From Setaria digitata (lineage: Eukaryota > Nematoda > Chromadorea > Rhabditida > Setariidae), in NCBI GenBank assembly GCA_003640385.1, contig RCAB01000030.1, forward strand, positions 1 through 64,000: a stretch of DNA of 64,000 nt, written 5' to 3'. The notes under the pieces are model-generated. The model did no database searches and had not been told where the DNA came from. It worked only from the letters and a program-made list of their open reading frames with translations. Within the stretch, counting starts at the first letter, position 1; each line of letters begins with the position of its first letter. The position numbers and the translations under genes were made by a program. Below, in pieces: positions 1-12,890 of this stretch.

Positions 1-327
1 GAACAGTGATGTGCAAGTGCGGTAAGTAATTTGATAAATTGACTTTTTTCAAATATTCTGATGGAATAAAAAATTAGGTATACGCTCACCAATTTTCTCA
101 ATATTAATTCATTACTTTCCATTCCTTTTTCAAAAGTAAATCGAAGTTAAATAGTTTTCAAAGCAAAAAAAAAAATGTTAAAGAGTAACTAGAATCATTT
201 TTTTTCTCTTTTCTCTGGTTTAATAAATATTCATTTTAATATCAATTTCTGGAACTTTTGGATGACAGATGACAGTGACACAAAAGCTTTCTGCAAGCAA
301 TCTACAGCAGAATTCTGCTACTGCTAG
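1..327 (+). CDS. 3' end of a gene for a Cys-rich protein (partial)
   Basis: Two exons are proposed: 1..21, cut by the window edge and followed by a strong GTAAGT donor at 22, and 269..327 after the acceptor GATGACAG, ending in TAG. Both sides have phase 1, so they join to TVMCKC-DDSDTKAFCKQSTAEFCYC-stop. Five cysteines in about 25 residues suggest the C-terminus of a secreted or extracellular protein. The fragment is too short to assign a family. The phase match and splice signals are seen directly; the join is inferred. The start of the gene lies outside the window. Confidence 0.45.
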
Positions 328-910
328 CTGCTGTTAAACTCACTAGTAAGAGGATTTTTTTTTTTGAATTAACTAAATTCAAAAGTCTATCTAGAATAAG
401 ACATTCAGAATCAGAGTAATTTTTGTCTAAGTAGTTGTATATTCTTACCAAGTAATAATCAAATAACTCACACTGACAATTAAATTAATCAAGCATGTGA
501 ATGCGACACAAAGATTTATACAGACACTTCGAAGAAAACAATTTAGTTTCCAAAAAAGGCATGTATATTTCAGTTGAAAGTAATCAACTTGAGGATGTTT
601 TAGTTGATGCCATAATATTTTACGAAGAGTTTGATCAGAGTGAATATTCTTATGCTGGATCGATTTGCTTCGTTTTTTTTTTTTTTTTTTATCAGCAATA
701 TCAAAAAGACTTGCAACAGCAAAAAGTTTTAGCAGTGATAAGCGCTTAAAAGATTTCACTGCAAAATATATGCTGATAAACAAACTGATAAAGCAGCTAA
801 AAATCTGCATTGCTCTAAGCAAAGTCTTGGAATAATTTCCACTCATCTGATGGTGTTTTGAAAAAAAAAAAAGATTTCATCGAATTCTTCTTTGCTCGTT
901 GAAGTAAAAT
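328..910. other. Intergenic spacer, no gene supported
   Basis: AT-rich sequence between two convergent genes. Open frames on both strands here (one containing a poly-Phe run from a poly-T tract) overlap each other and have neither splice partners nor domain signatures. The 3' UTRs of both flanking genes must lie here. Confidence 0.6.
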
Positions 911-3900
911 CTAATGACTATCATGTCCTGCCATTTCGTGCCAGGTGGTAGGACGAGTTCGAGATTCAGTGATGCATCTAACCAAAATATACATCATAAG
1001 GACTGATAAAGCGATAGTTGCAAGCAGGGCACTGAAAATAGCCTGTGGCATACGTCTTGCTAGAGGATGACTGATAGCGTCTATAGTGCCATGATGATCT
1101 CCAGCCAATAGGTACTTATTTTCTGCAATCAGATTCACCGTGTAAAGAATTCACTTCATTCATAAGGAATTTGAAAACCTATCGACAATTGTATCTTAAA
1201 TTTGTTTTGTATTTCAGAAAGAATCAGCTTATCCGGAAGAATTTCACTTTGGATTTAGACGTTCTGCGGACTTCTCGTCAACTTTGAAACATTTTTACAT
1301 ACATATATTATGATGACACATGAAAGACATCCAAAATATGGATGATATCAATTTAACTTCTAAGTCTGCTCCAAGTTGAGGATAAGTAAATTTACCGAAG
1401 TAGACGACATCATTGGGTGACTCGAGAACTGTCAACACGCCACTCACGTCATATGCAGGATAGTCTTCATTGCTTTTTAAAGTGATCTCTCTTTCTGCTA
1501 GTTCATTTGGAAAGGATTTTCGTTTTGCTCGTTTTTGATAAGTGCTAAAATTTGTAAATCGACAAATACTGAATTGAAAAAGAGGTTCTGGCACGATGGA
1601 AGAGGGACAACGATCTCGATTTCTCACATCAAGGTAGACTGTAAAAGCATCTTACCTAGGATCTACTTCTATCATTTCTTCAGCTGGTTTTATAGACGGT
1701 GGTGATATGTTACTGTACAATCCATAATCATCACTGATTCCTGTTGAAAATGGTTCATCCGTTTCCGTTGCTGTGGCTTCTGTTGTCATAGTATTTTTTG
1801 GTATTGTCAGGTCAGGCCTTCTAGTTGTTATATTCTTAAATCTCTTAATTGTTGCTGCTGCTGGTACTATATGAATGGTTGATGGTCGGCCTGTCCATGA
1901 AACTTTAGAATGCCCATCTTCAGTCTTGTTTCTTTCCAGCCCATCTTCAGGCTTGTTTCTTTCCATTGCTTCTAATTCAACCTCTCCAATTGCTTCACAT
2001 TGGCCAGATGACTAGAAAATAATACATTTTATTTTAATATTCGATGGTTGATTTCGTGGAATTCGAATTGTTTTCTTCTTCTGGAAAAACATTAATGAAA
2101 TAAAATAATGTTACAAACTAACTTCAGATGAATAGCAAACTTCATCTGACTGTTTGCAAATGCGAATCTGGCAAGTGAAACGAGTTATCGCCTTTTTAGC
2201 AAACTTGAAAACATGCATCGCCTAAATACAATCACTTGTTGTCATTGTAGGTGTGGGATGACAAAGTCATAAACCAGAATGAGGACAATTTTAATAAAAA
2301 CAATTTCAAAATATGTTGTTGCATCTAGTCAATTTAAAATTAAAGATAAATTAATCATTTCAATTCCTAAAGGGCAATTCAATCTTACTTGTGAAGCAGT
2401 TTTTCGATCTGTTGAATATACAGGAGTTTTTAAAATATATCGATCAACCCCACATCTAAACAAATTCTATTGTAGCTATATCAGTTCTCCTAAACATGTT
2501 GAAATTCTGAGATTTAGAAGATAACAATTAAAAGAAAATAAGATTTTTGAAATTTGATTAATAGAAGTTGAAGTAATCTTTGCCCAGATTAGAAACCAAA
2601 ATAAACTGAGTTATCACACAATCAAATCCAAGCAACTACCCTTCATTATTGATGATCAAAATATGATTTCCTTCGCCATCTTCCACGTAACAGTTTTGCA
2701 CCAACATTTGAAAATTCTCTGAAATACTCGGAATTTGAAGTGAGAATGACAACTGAAAGTTAAGCTTTCTTAGCACTCACCACCGAAGCATTTCCAAACA
2801 TGATAAACAGTTTCTCCAAGTAAAGCGTAGCGTACAAGTGGTCCGTTTACCGAGCTCCTTCTGATCTCGTAGCTACATCTAGGTGTTGCCATGTCAAACT
2901 GTGGCTCCAGGTTGAATGGGGCTGAATTGCTGAAAGTTCTCATTTGTAAATTATCGGAAGACTGAGTTTCTCCATCCCAATGTCTGCTACTTAATTCCAG
3001 AATCTGCATGCTCAGTACCTTACTGAAAACGACTGCTGAAGATTCTCGACCACATTTCTATCCATATAGACACACTGAGCGCAGTAGGACCTGTCACTAT
3101 TGGTGATAAAGAAAGGATGTAACTGTACGGTTATGCAAATCCGGTAGATGATGGATGCCGGAATTCTCTGAAGCTGTTTGTAGGGATATATGCGCTTCGT
3201 TTTAGAAAGAGTGATTCTTTTGCAAAACAAAGTGAAACGAGAAGCACACTGATCCGATCAATTCTAATGTCATCCTCAAAGAAAAGTTTTCCTAAACCAT
3301 TCTGTACCGTTTTCTTAGCTGTCATTCCACAATTTCCCAATGACAAATTGAGCCAATTTACGTTTTTGGAAGCACAATCTGGATCACCGAAATAATCCTC
3401 TGCATAGATATGAGACGGATTTGATTTATTTGTCTGGATCTAGAATGAGCAATAATTAATTGTGAAAATTGCTGCAAAGGCAGATGAACACATTGGAAGA
3501 TATTACTGATCTAATTCTAGTCGAAAATGAATGATTGAGCTAAAAGCAATAGACTTTTCTAGCTGCTACAAAAACTGATTAAAAAATAGATTTTACAATT
3601 AATACGTTAGGATAATTCACAATGCCAAATTATCATTAAGGGACTACCTAAAATTTTTTCATTTAAAGCGTTTCATTATCAGTTGTAATAGTAGAGAGTC
3701 AGTAAGATAAGTTGAAAAATGGCTATGGAAAGGCTGAATTTCTATGTTTCTATTTAAAACTTTCATATTTGAAACTTCCTTAAGGGATGATATTATCAGT
3801 CTTGAAAATTTATATATAGCAATTCACATATTTAAAAAAGAATGTTGGTAAATCTCAAAGAAAGAAATGATGCAGCATCTCTAGAAACTAGGAATCAAAC

Positions 3901-4804
3901 ATTTCTGCATAAGATTAAAAATGTTTTAGCAATAAAAGACTGAAATAGTTAATATTAATTACGTTAGATTTTAAAATTGTAAAGTTGTTTATTTAAATTA
4001 AATTATGATACTTCAATAAGAATCCTTCCTGGCTCACACTTAACAACTGGTTTCTCGAGAATTGTATTAGGATATGCTATGCTGAAGCAACTATCACTCA
4101 GAACCTGAAATGAAATTTGAACTTCTTAAGGATGAAATGAAACACAAACTCTATAGACTTATCGGGCACTTATGTTATTCGAATAATAACTTACTGCTAA
4201 AAGCACCAGCAGATCGAAATTTATGTACATACCGGCTATTCCTGAAAAATTTCTTCCGAAAATATTTCTATTTTCAAAAAGAAAAAGGAATAGTTTAATG
4301 TGCAACAACATTTTAACAAGCATTTTCATACATAACTGCCAGAACTATAATGAGCAAAACAGAATTCCATGTGTTATCATTGAGATTGAAAATCATCCTA
4401 GCATTCCGTTAACGGTTCCAGCCAGAGAACATTTATTGGCCGAGATGTGGCTATTTAACAAATAGACAATGAATTAGTCTGATAAATAGAATGTTTCAAA
4501 AATGTGGATTTTTTGTATAAACTGTAGTTAGGTTTTTTTTTTTTTCAGGACAAAATAAGTTAACTAATCATTATCCAAACTAATTTGCAGCCACTGACAC
4601 TGCATATCTCCATATCCTAAAAAAAAATGTAGAGAAAAAAGTATAATGCTGGAATTTTTTCTAAAATATTAATTATCGAAAAAGTTTATCGGAGAAATCC
4701 TCAGGAGTACCACTTTAGGAATGAAATCCGACTTTTTAGACTGTAACCGAAATCATTTTTTTTTTCCTCACCTTTATTACAGCGACGTATAAAACAGCCA
4801 GAAC
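911..4804 (-). CDS. Cuticlin-like ZP-domain membrane protein
   Basis: ZP-domain proteins polymerise into extracellular matrix; in nematodes the cuticlins build cuticle layers and alae. Phase-consistent exons, 5' to 3' on the minus strand: 4804..4772 (hydrophobic, possible signal part, weakest), 4104..4012, 3439..3308, 3167..3019, 2929..2781, 2718..2640, 2455..2389, 2221..2123, 2011..1656, 1622..1396, 1122..911 (stop). ZP-N begins KPVVKCEPGRILIEI and contains GNCGM and VQLHPFFITNSDRSY. ZP-C contains PRCSYEI, GETVYHVWKC, FQMLVQNCYVEDGEG and HVFKFAKK. The tail is Ser/Thr/Pro-rich, then has a basic QKRAKRKS processing site and a C-terminal transmembrane helix (IFSALLATIALSVLMMYILV) with a short cytoplasmic end. 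This order (signal, ZP, furin-like site, TM) is standard for cuticlins. The exon carrying the start Met was not found. The 3307/3168 junction was chosen because it gives normal ZP-N spacing. Confidence 0.9.
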
Positions 4805-7800
4805 CTGTTAATTCAGCTATTATTATAAAATATTTGAAGATCCCGTGACCACTTGTAGAACCATTCTGTCACCTCTCACTTTTCATCATACATCAACAAT
4901 CCTCAAAAACCATTATTCTTCAACATTTCATCACCTGTCAATCTCCTTCTTCGTTTTTCTTGAAGTACTGATATCCTCATCTACATCCTTTTTTGATTCA
5001 AACTTTACAACAAGCTCCTTAAATCGGTTTCCTTAACCTCTTTAGTCAGAATTCCTCAAATTTCTGCATGCCATTTCTTTCTGCTTCATAAAAAAGAAAA
5101 GAATAATTTAATGGTTTTCAAATTTTATCCAAGTCAAAATGATTTTAAAAAAGTTTCGAATATGCGCGAAACCTCGAAATAATAATGAGCAACGACTATT
5201 TGACCTAAAAAAACTATTGTTCGTTTCAATAGTCCACTGACCTTTCTTGATACAGTCTTAAAAGTAAATCCTTGCCACTTAAGGATCTTTTGACCTAATT
5301 TTTATTGAGAAGATTGTTTTAATGGTAATAAAAATTTGCATTTATCCCACCTTACCTATAAATTCCTCGTCTCTTAATTTGCTCATAATAAATATAAAAC
5401 ATGAAAAGGAAATTAAAATATATTAGTATTCACATATCAGTGGAGCGTATTTGCTCGATTATTTACGTCTCATTTGTTTCTTCTGCGATTTTCAAACTTG
5501 TTGAGAGAATTGCTGTAATAAGGTTTTTTCGTAATAAGATTTTTGCAGAAAAATTAATTAAAGGAAGAAAGGGAAAAATTCCGTAAGACTGAAAATTCAT
5601 TTTATCATTGTTTCATCTCAATTAATCTGTCAATTATCGATGGATTAGGAAATCAAAGGCACGAATGTTTTTAGCCGAACTTGAATCAGTTTTCAAAGTT
5701 TTCAAAGGAACTTTTAGATCACTTTGTTGCTTTCTGTTCAAAAAATTTGCTTTGTATTATGACTTTCAATAAAACAGTATAAATTTTATGGGAAAAAGTT
5801 TAAAAAATGTATCCGTGATCAAAAATATCAAAAAAAAAGAAATGATTTCTAGCTGGAAAAATAAAAGGAATAAACAGTGCTAAAAAAACTATTATTTATT
5901 CGACATAAGAAAATAAAATAAATTTCTTAGAAAATGAAATGTTAAAGTTATGAAAGAATGATCGGAATGATACGAAGCTGAAAAAGTCAAACTTCTAAAG
6001 GAGATTTTAGCCATCCCATAGCTACTGAAAGAAGTGTAAACGTGAAATGTTGAAGTTGAAAGAGAAGAAAACTGAAATTGAATCAAAGAAATATTTGAAA
6101 GTTTCTTAATATTCGAGAAACTTTCCTCACGGAATGGCATGAAAATGTTTTGCATTAGAGGAGCTGTGCAGTGTGGCATGTAGCCTAAAGCCTGGAATGA
6201 ATTATAAAATTATTTTCCGGATGAATTTCGCTTTTCTGATGAGGCCCTTTTGTTTCGTTAAATTTTTGTAATAGTCCTAAAAGAAATGGAACTGAGCATT
6301 TCTCCAACCCGCTTTTGTTTCATTGCATGCTCATGACTGGTACTGTGATTTTATATCAAGAAACAATTAGTTTATCGACAGTGCTTATACAATGTCTATC
6401 AGATCCAGAAAAGATCTTAAACAAGTTATATTAGGTTATATTAAAAAAAAAAAAGGCAAATATATGTCGGTGCTATTGCTACTAATAAGTTCTATGAAAT
6501 TTAGGGAAAAATTTTGGAAAGAACACTGAAAAATTTAATAAAAGATAAGATGAATGTAAATAATAGTCACAAAAATTAATGAGTTATTGTGTAGATAGCT
6601 GCATGAATAGTTTTCATATGTTCATAATATGAGTAAAAATTAATGGAGTGATTAGTGGTAATAGCATTATGTAAGAATAGAATTAATACAGGGACATGGA
6701 AGCATAATTAATGCAACGAAATCAATTTGTATAGGGCAAGAAAGGAATTAATAGGAATTAAGCGTTAAAATATTAATATGAGAAGTAATTTAATATGCAT
6801 ACGACCAGTGTAAGAATTAATATGAGTGTTTCACGTTACCTTGAGCTAACTTACCTATGGCAAGTTACTGTGAAGCTTATATCAAACACGTGACCTCACA
6901 GTTGGTCCGCGCTACAAATAATCTGGAATTTCATTTCGGGCTTTCCTCGTCTCAGCAACAATTCCGAATAGAAAGGAAACTGAAGTTTTTAGAAATTATG
7001 CTAATTTTTCTCTTTTAGACATGGTTGCTCATCCCTTTTTTGTGCTTGATAAATTTAAAATCGGTCTTATTTCTAAATTTTAATTTAAGAAGTGGTTAGC
7101 TGGTGTCAGCATCAGTTCTAAAATCGGATAATCCATTTCCATATCGTCGCTTGAAAGGTAAAATGATTTTTATGTGATCTGCTTGAACTGTGAATTGCAT
7201 TAAAATATATAAAAATATACGGTGGTAAATGCCAACTTCTCAAAGGTAAATATCTGAAATCATAAAAAAAAAACTTAATAGGTAGATGTTTAATGAATGA
7301 ATTAATTTAATCACAATTTTTAGTCAGAGTGTTTGAACATTTCTTACTGAGCAGTACTTCAAGTCCGTGCAATATTTTCCAAAATATTCGAATTTAAGAA
7401 CAGAAATGATAACACATTCAGTTCTGTTAAAAAGAGGTGCAAGATGATTTTAGTCAAGACGAATGGGAAAAATGAAATTGCATCCTTCGAGGAAAAAAAT
7501 AAAGCCTTTTTTATACGACAACTTCACTTCTGGTAATGAGTTATAATTTTAAATTTCCGACAAGCCTTTCTCTGAAGAAGCAGCCTTAGTTTAAGATTTC
7601 TAAAATTTTATTTTCAAATATCAATTAAAGCTTATCAACTAATATATGATTATTCCTTTAGAAAAAACTGATGTCGTTAATAAAACTATTACGACAAATC
7701 GAAGGTTAGTATCTAATAACTACAATATTAGAAAATGCGGTTTATTTAGTATTTTTTTAGTCCAGTTTAAGTTTTTCCGCAATTTAACTCTGGTTTTTTT

Positions 7801-8434
7801 TTTTTTAGTCTTAGTTTAATTTAAGCTTCGAAATTCAAAATATCTTAAGCTCCTATTTTTATTTATGAACAATTTACTGACCAAGAAATAAATCTTAATA
7901 ACTGGACTAATTATCTAAGCAACAACATCCTCGCTATATTGGATATTCAAGGTGACCTGTTGGTTCAGGAAAAAAACCGAACACATTGTTTTCATTTCCG
8001 TAAAGAAACAATGCTCCATTCCACTGCACATGACTCTAATTATTTTCAGTAGGACAGATCGAACTTAACAAAGTTTTTTTTTTTTTACTCCTCTCAAACA
8101 CTGTCGAATCGAATCCTGCAGATTAAAATTTTTTAAATTATTTCTCTCATAGGAATTTCAGCAATAATCAGCAATCAATTTCAAAACTTATTATTTAATT
8201 CTTTAAAACACTTATAATAATTCTTTTAGCACGCTAACTAAGAATTTCAGCGTCGATGAAAATTATACTGTCCAGGAAGGTGGGAGTTCTTTTTTTTTTT
8301 TCTATCCTTAAGTTAATCAATCATTATTAAATATTACGACAATTACTTGAGAACTGAGAGAAGCTTGACAATTTCCCTAGCATAACTCATCATTGGAAAC
8401 GATAAGTCCATTGGTGCATCTTGATCACTTCCAG
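4805..8434. other. AT-rich intergenic region
   Basis: About 3.6 kb with many poly-A/poly-T runs and no exon series that can be joined in phase. It should contain the 5' exon(s) and promoter of the ZP gene (minus) and the promoter of the single-pass membrane protein gene (plus). A minus-strand open frame at 5892..6179 is Ser/Phe-rich and isolated, and is treated as chance. Confidence 0.5.
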
Positions 8435-11002
8435 GTATTCCAGGTATCCCGAATGAATTTGCAACAAAACTAGTATTGATGCTAATGGGCTTCATGATAA
8501 CTTTGATTCTTTTGTGTCTATTTTTACTCATTACCATATACATTTACTACAAGGAAAAGGAAGAAGTTTTTGGAAATAACAAAATAGGACCGACAAGTGT
8601 GAAAATTGATAAAGGTGAAAGTGGCAGACACACTAAAATTAACAAAACTTATCGTATTTGGTCGGATTCGAAATTCTTCTGCAAACATTTTCATCAAATG
8701 TTGCTGCGATGAAAAACCAATTCTGTAAAGGAGAAAATTCTGAGCAAACTTTAGACAAAATATCAATTTCAGTCCATTCGCCGTACATAATTACTCCAGA
8801 ACAAAAGATCACTCAACAGCTATTAGCCAGTCAGGTAATGACAGACCAAAAGAAAAAAATAAAACGAATAAAAAAAATTTTCTAAAAGTCTTAATTGACT
8901 CCACGTCTAGAATTTTTTTGCCAGTCTAGACTAAGAAAAAAAGTAATTTTATTTCTAAAATTTACTAACCATTCCAGGTGGTAACACCAATTGAGTGTTC
9001 TGTAAATGATATCGCTCAACTTGTACAATACCTTGCACTTCATGGTCATTTCTCGGAAGATGAAATTTACCGAACACCTCGAACATTCATTCGCTTGGTA
9101 CCACGTAGGAAAACGAAATTTGACGAAGAAGGTTAGTACTAATCAGTAGTAATTAGGCACAGTTCAAGGAATCAGCAAAATGACATATATATGTTCATAT
9201 TATCTATTAATTTTACCAATTTTATTTATTTATTTATTTATTTTTTGCCATAAAGACTCTATTGTTTATTAGCTTTTGAGAACAAAAAATTTATAAAAAT
9301 CAAAAGCAAAATGCTAAAATTTGTAACGAAACATATTTTATAATGCAAAAGTTTTGATCGAAATTCCACAAAACCAAGAAAAATTTTATGCAAACTTGAA
9401 ACTTTCTTCAAATATTATATAAGTTACAATAATTAAAGTTATAGATTCAAGAAAAGAGCAAAAAAGTGCATTAAAATCTGAATCAAAATCAAAATTATCT
9501 AGTGGCATAAGGGTGAGTTTCTCATAGCTTATGTTTGTTTATCGACAGGACCAAGAGAGAGAGATCGGATAACCGGAATAAATTTGAATTACTTTAAAAT
9601 TCGTAACAAATATTCAAGTAATTTAATATTGTTCATTAAAAGACTCAAGCATCTGTTATTTCCAGGAATCCAGCACGATAAAGAAATCAAAAAAGTAACT
9701 TTACTTAAATTCATTTAATTGTTTATTTATTCGGACAAAATTCTTTGTTTGCTTTTTTTTTTTTTTTAAATTTTTGTTGGTTTTTTTCATCTCTGATTTT
9801 ACTAAATTTTATACTAGTTGAATTATGCACTTTTCATTATGCGAATCAAACAGAGATTCTTGCTAGGCTCTAAGGCGAGGGACGGGACTAAATAGCTAGA
9901 TTTCCGAATTAAAATAACTTCAAATTTTATTTACAGGACTGTTCAACAGCAAGGTACTTCATCTTTTAAACCAAGTGTGTCCTAGAAGTTTCAAATTTCG
10001 CTTTACCATCTTGCTACCTGCAACAGCAGTGTGATAAGTTTACGTTAATAAATTAATATTTATGAAGTAAGCATTAAAATTAACTGTTTCGTAAAATGTT
10101 TATAGAGTTACCCGGAAAATTGGACCATAACGGTGGGACGGAACGAAGTCAAAAAAAAGACAATATTGCAGTAAGTTTTAACTATAAGTACTAAATCAAT
10201 TAGTTGCACTGAATATAGAAAAATATTAATTGGAAACTCTGAAATTAGAAGGAAAAAATGTGTCATTTTGTTTTTTTTTTTACTTAGAATGATAAAGTAA
10301 CTAATTTAAATGCTATATCTGATTGGAAGAAATTTAATGTTTGATCATTTAATAACTATTGCTAATTGAAAATCCAAATGTCGCTGAAGTGAAAAGTAAG
10401 TTTTAGATGAAAAGTGGAAAAAAGAAGAGGAGAAAGAAAAGGAGTTCAGAGTTAGTATTCAGTTTCATATCTGTTACTGTTAATTGTTTAATTGTTTTCT
10501 TTAATTGAAAAAAAAAATATATGTCAATGCCAAAATAGTATTAGGCAGTGGTTCTCCTTCACATTTGTGACTACGGCATTCTGATTCACAATTAATTATG
10601 AATATAATAATAATTTATTGCAGACTGAAACTAAGTGCTCATCTAATCGAAGCATCTCCAAATGTGCAAAAAAGATTGGCGAAAAAAAGTTCCTTAAATT
10701 TTTGATTCTTTTCATCTAATTAGCATTATAAGTGAGATGAAGTAATACTCTCAAGTTTTTCAGTTAAAGTAGTTCAATCAGATTTTACATTTATTTTAGG
10801 ATCACGAAGAAAGCATTCAAAAGAACTTGGAAAAAGACGTGACCTTGAGAAAAGAAGAGGTAAATAATAATTAGCTTTCCAGTTGTACAGCCAATGAATC
10901 AGTGTGTTAAAGTTAGCTCATTTAGATAGAGTCGAAATGAAACGTAAAAAGCAGAAGCATCTGAAGAAAAGTAAATATCTGAAGAAATCAGGACGTCATT
11001 AA
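8435..11002 (+). CDS. Single-pass membrane protein with Lys/Glu-rich tail, unknown family
   Basis: No family recognised. Likely start ATG at 8479, though the frame is open back to a CTTCCAG acceptor at 8434, so an upstream exon is possible. Exon 1 (to 8653) encodes a strong transmembrane helix (MGFMITLILLCLFLLITIYIYY) followed by a charged segment. Phase-consistent exons: 8731..8834, 8978..9131 (globular-looking, CSVNDIAQLVQYLALHG and FIRLVPRRK), 9445..9512, 9666..9694 (29 nt), 9937..9953 (17 nt), 10106..10170 and 10407..10450. Further exons to about 11002 would add a very basic end (KRKKQKHLKK). The tail is Lys/Glu/Ser-rich and probably disordered. The 3' half is uncertain: an exon-like stretch at 9551 would give an early stop, and the joins after 10450 are weak. 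Single-pass topology with a charged tail is seen; function is not. Confidence 0.55.
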
Positions 11003-12154
11003 GCGTTTCATGATTTTCATTCAGGAGCTATTATTGTTTGTATTAAAGAAAAACTGTTACTTCAGAAGCTGATGAAACGCCCTGACTAATAATACTCACT
11101 CATGTCTCATTTGAAAATACTGAAATTATCAGCAATTTTTAAACATAAGTAGAAAGAATTGTTCCATATATGAACTTTTCTGTTCACTTGTCCTCCTCTT
11201 TAACGGTTCTCTTCTTGCTTTTTTCTCTTTTTTTTTTTAGCTATTTTTCTGCAAAATATTTCGCACTGAACAGTGCAATTAAATTAATTATCTTCTAAAA
11301 AAAGCCAACAGCTTAGCGTTCATTGATGAACCGTACACCGCCTTCAGGATTCCATTTTTAACTTAACCACTCCGTACCGGATTTAACTGCACTCCATATT
11401 TCCCTACAAGACTAGAATTTCAGATTTATTTCATTCTTAAGTCGGTAAAATTTATTTGCTTCCTTCATTTTTCTTAGAAAAAGCTAACGTTTGCTGATGA
11501 AAAACCCATAGCATGTGATCTCAATTATTGGAATGGTTTGAAATGCCATTAGTTAGTTATGTTTATTTTCTGCAAGTTTAGAAATTCATATTAATAAGAA
11601 ATTTCTTTGAGCTATTCAATTTTTCAACATCAATTTGTATTTGGACAAAAATCGTCATTCGAGAAATTCAGTTCAGAAATCAGAATTATGTTTACTGGAT
11701 GTTTGATTATGTTTTTGAGAAATTAGTTAAAAATGAGCGAGCCCCCTTATAAAATCTTGTGGAATTTAAAATTTAACCTAAAAGTTGCTATCACTTGTTT
11801 CGGCAAATGCAAATTTTCTTACTTTAGTAGAGTTTAAAATTTTAATTGCTCTAGGTTTAAAATAATTGTTCTTGAACTAAGAAACATTTGTTAATGACAT
11901 CTCTAAATAATTGAGAGAAGGCGCTTCTGGTAAAATTCTTACCTGCGAAAGTTAAAGAGGGAAAAATGAAATGATGGAATAATGTAAATACAGACAGAAT
12001 TAGATTCAGAAAAATTTATTTTCTGGAGAAGATAAATTTGCATATGTGAACACTATAAAAGGATGAAAAAAAATTTCGTTAAATTACAAAACAGAATTGA
12101 TAATTTTCTGATTGGTGACGTCTCGAAAGTTTTCGCCTTCGGGAGTTTGGGACA
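11003..12154. other. AT-rich intergenic region
   Basis: No supported exon. It holds the 3' UTR of the preceding gene and the promoter of the small membrane protein gene. An imperfect inverted pair (GCGTTTCAT near 11003 and ATGAAACGC near 11072) is noted without interpretation. Confidence 0.5.
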
Positions 12155-12707
12155 ATGTCAGATAAGGAATTCATCGAAGCCGAGGAACAAGAGGGCAGAT
12201 GTCCGAGCTATTTTTGGTACTTCATTGGTAGCTTTGGTTTGACAATGGTCATTGTTCTGGTCCTCATCGCTTATCTCGTCATGTATTCCGATCATTTCGT
12301 ATGGGCTTTACGGCGAAATCCTAATCCGGTTGGTTCCATTATTCAAGGTCTTTTTTCAGGCCGCTGATTGAATTGTTGTACTTTCAACAGTTTAACTATT
12401 ATGCTATTTCAGTCGATGAGAAGAAAAGGAAAAGGCAAGAGGAGCAGTGCTAGTAAAGGTACGGTTAACAAAACTGAATCAGTTATGGAGATTAATTAAC
12501 TCATTTATGATTAATATAAGGAATGAAAGTATGTGTAAGCATTTTACTGATGAACAGCACTGACTAAGTTAATTAGTCGTTTTGAGTAAAAGCCTAAATA
12601 ATATAATCCAGCTTTCGTATTTACTTAATTTTATTAAAGCAAGCCAAATGGATGATGTAAGCCAACAAACGAGCCAACAAAAAAACATGCCAGATTTGAC
12701 AACTTAA
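12155..12707 (+). CDS. Small single-pass membrane protein (95 aa), unknown family
   Basis: Three exons joined in phase: 12155..12328, 12413..12458 and 12640..12707 (TAA), 288 nt in all. The N-terminus is acidic (MSDKEFIEAEEQEGR). It is followed by one hydrophobic helix (FIGSFGLTMVIVLVLIAYLVMY, about residues 23-44), a short basic stretch (ALRRNPNP), a very basic exon 2 (SMRRKGKGKRSSASK) and a Gln/Ser/Asp tail (MDDVSQQTSQQK). With no N-terminal signal peptide and positive charges after the helix, the tail is probably cytoplasmic. If exon 1 is not spliced, a 70-aa form ends at 12367. A polyadenylation signal follows at 12885. No homologous family is recognised. Confidence 0.65.
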
Positions 12708-12884
12708 TGCCATATAGAGAAAAAAATCGTTGTTCCAATGCGTTTGATATGCATATTTTATGTCCACATGAAATTATTTGAATCAAGTAAATGCATTCAA
12801 AATTTTTATTCTTATAACGATTGATTACTTATGCTTTAATTGTAACTAACTGTATGAAATTTTGATCTGTCTGTGAATAGTTGT

Positions 12885-12890
12885 AATAAA
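12885..12890 (+). terminator. AATAAA polyadenylation signal
   Basis: Canonical AATAAA about 180 bp after the stop of the small membrane protein gene and correctly oriented for it. The hexamer is seen; its use is inferred. Confidence 0.5.

Noticed and set aside
445..846. 133-codon minus-strand frame and an overlapping 82-codon plus-strand frame
   Set aside because: They overlap, are AT-driven, include homopolymer-coded Lys or Phe runs, and lack splice partners or domains.
3168..3307. Reading the ZP gene through 3167..3439 with a later donor (keeping a GLGKLFFEDDIR segment)
   Set aside because: It would insert about 20 extra residues between GNCGM and VQLHPFFIT, where ZP-N spacing is well conserved. 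The GTACAG donor at 3307 restores normal spacing and phase.
5892..6179. 95-codon minus-strand frame, Ser/Phe-rich
   Set aside because: Isolated, low-complexity, no splice sites in phase and no signal or domain.
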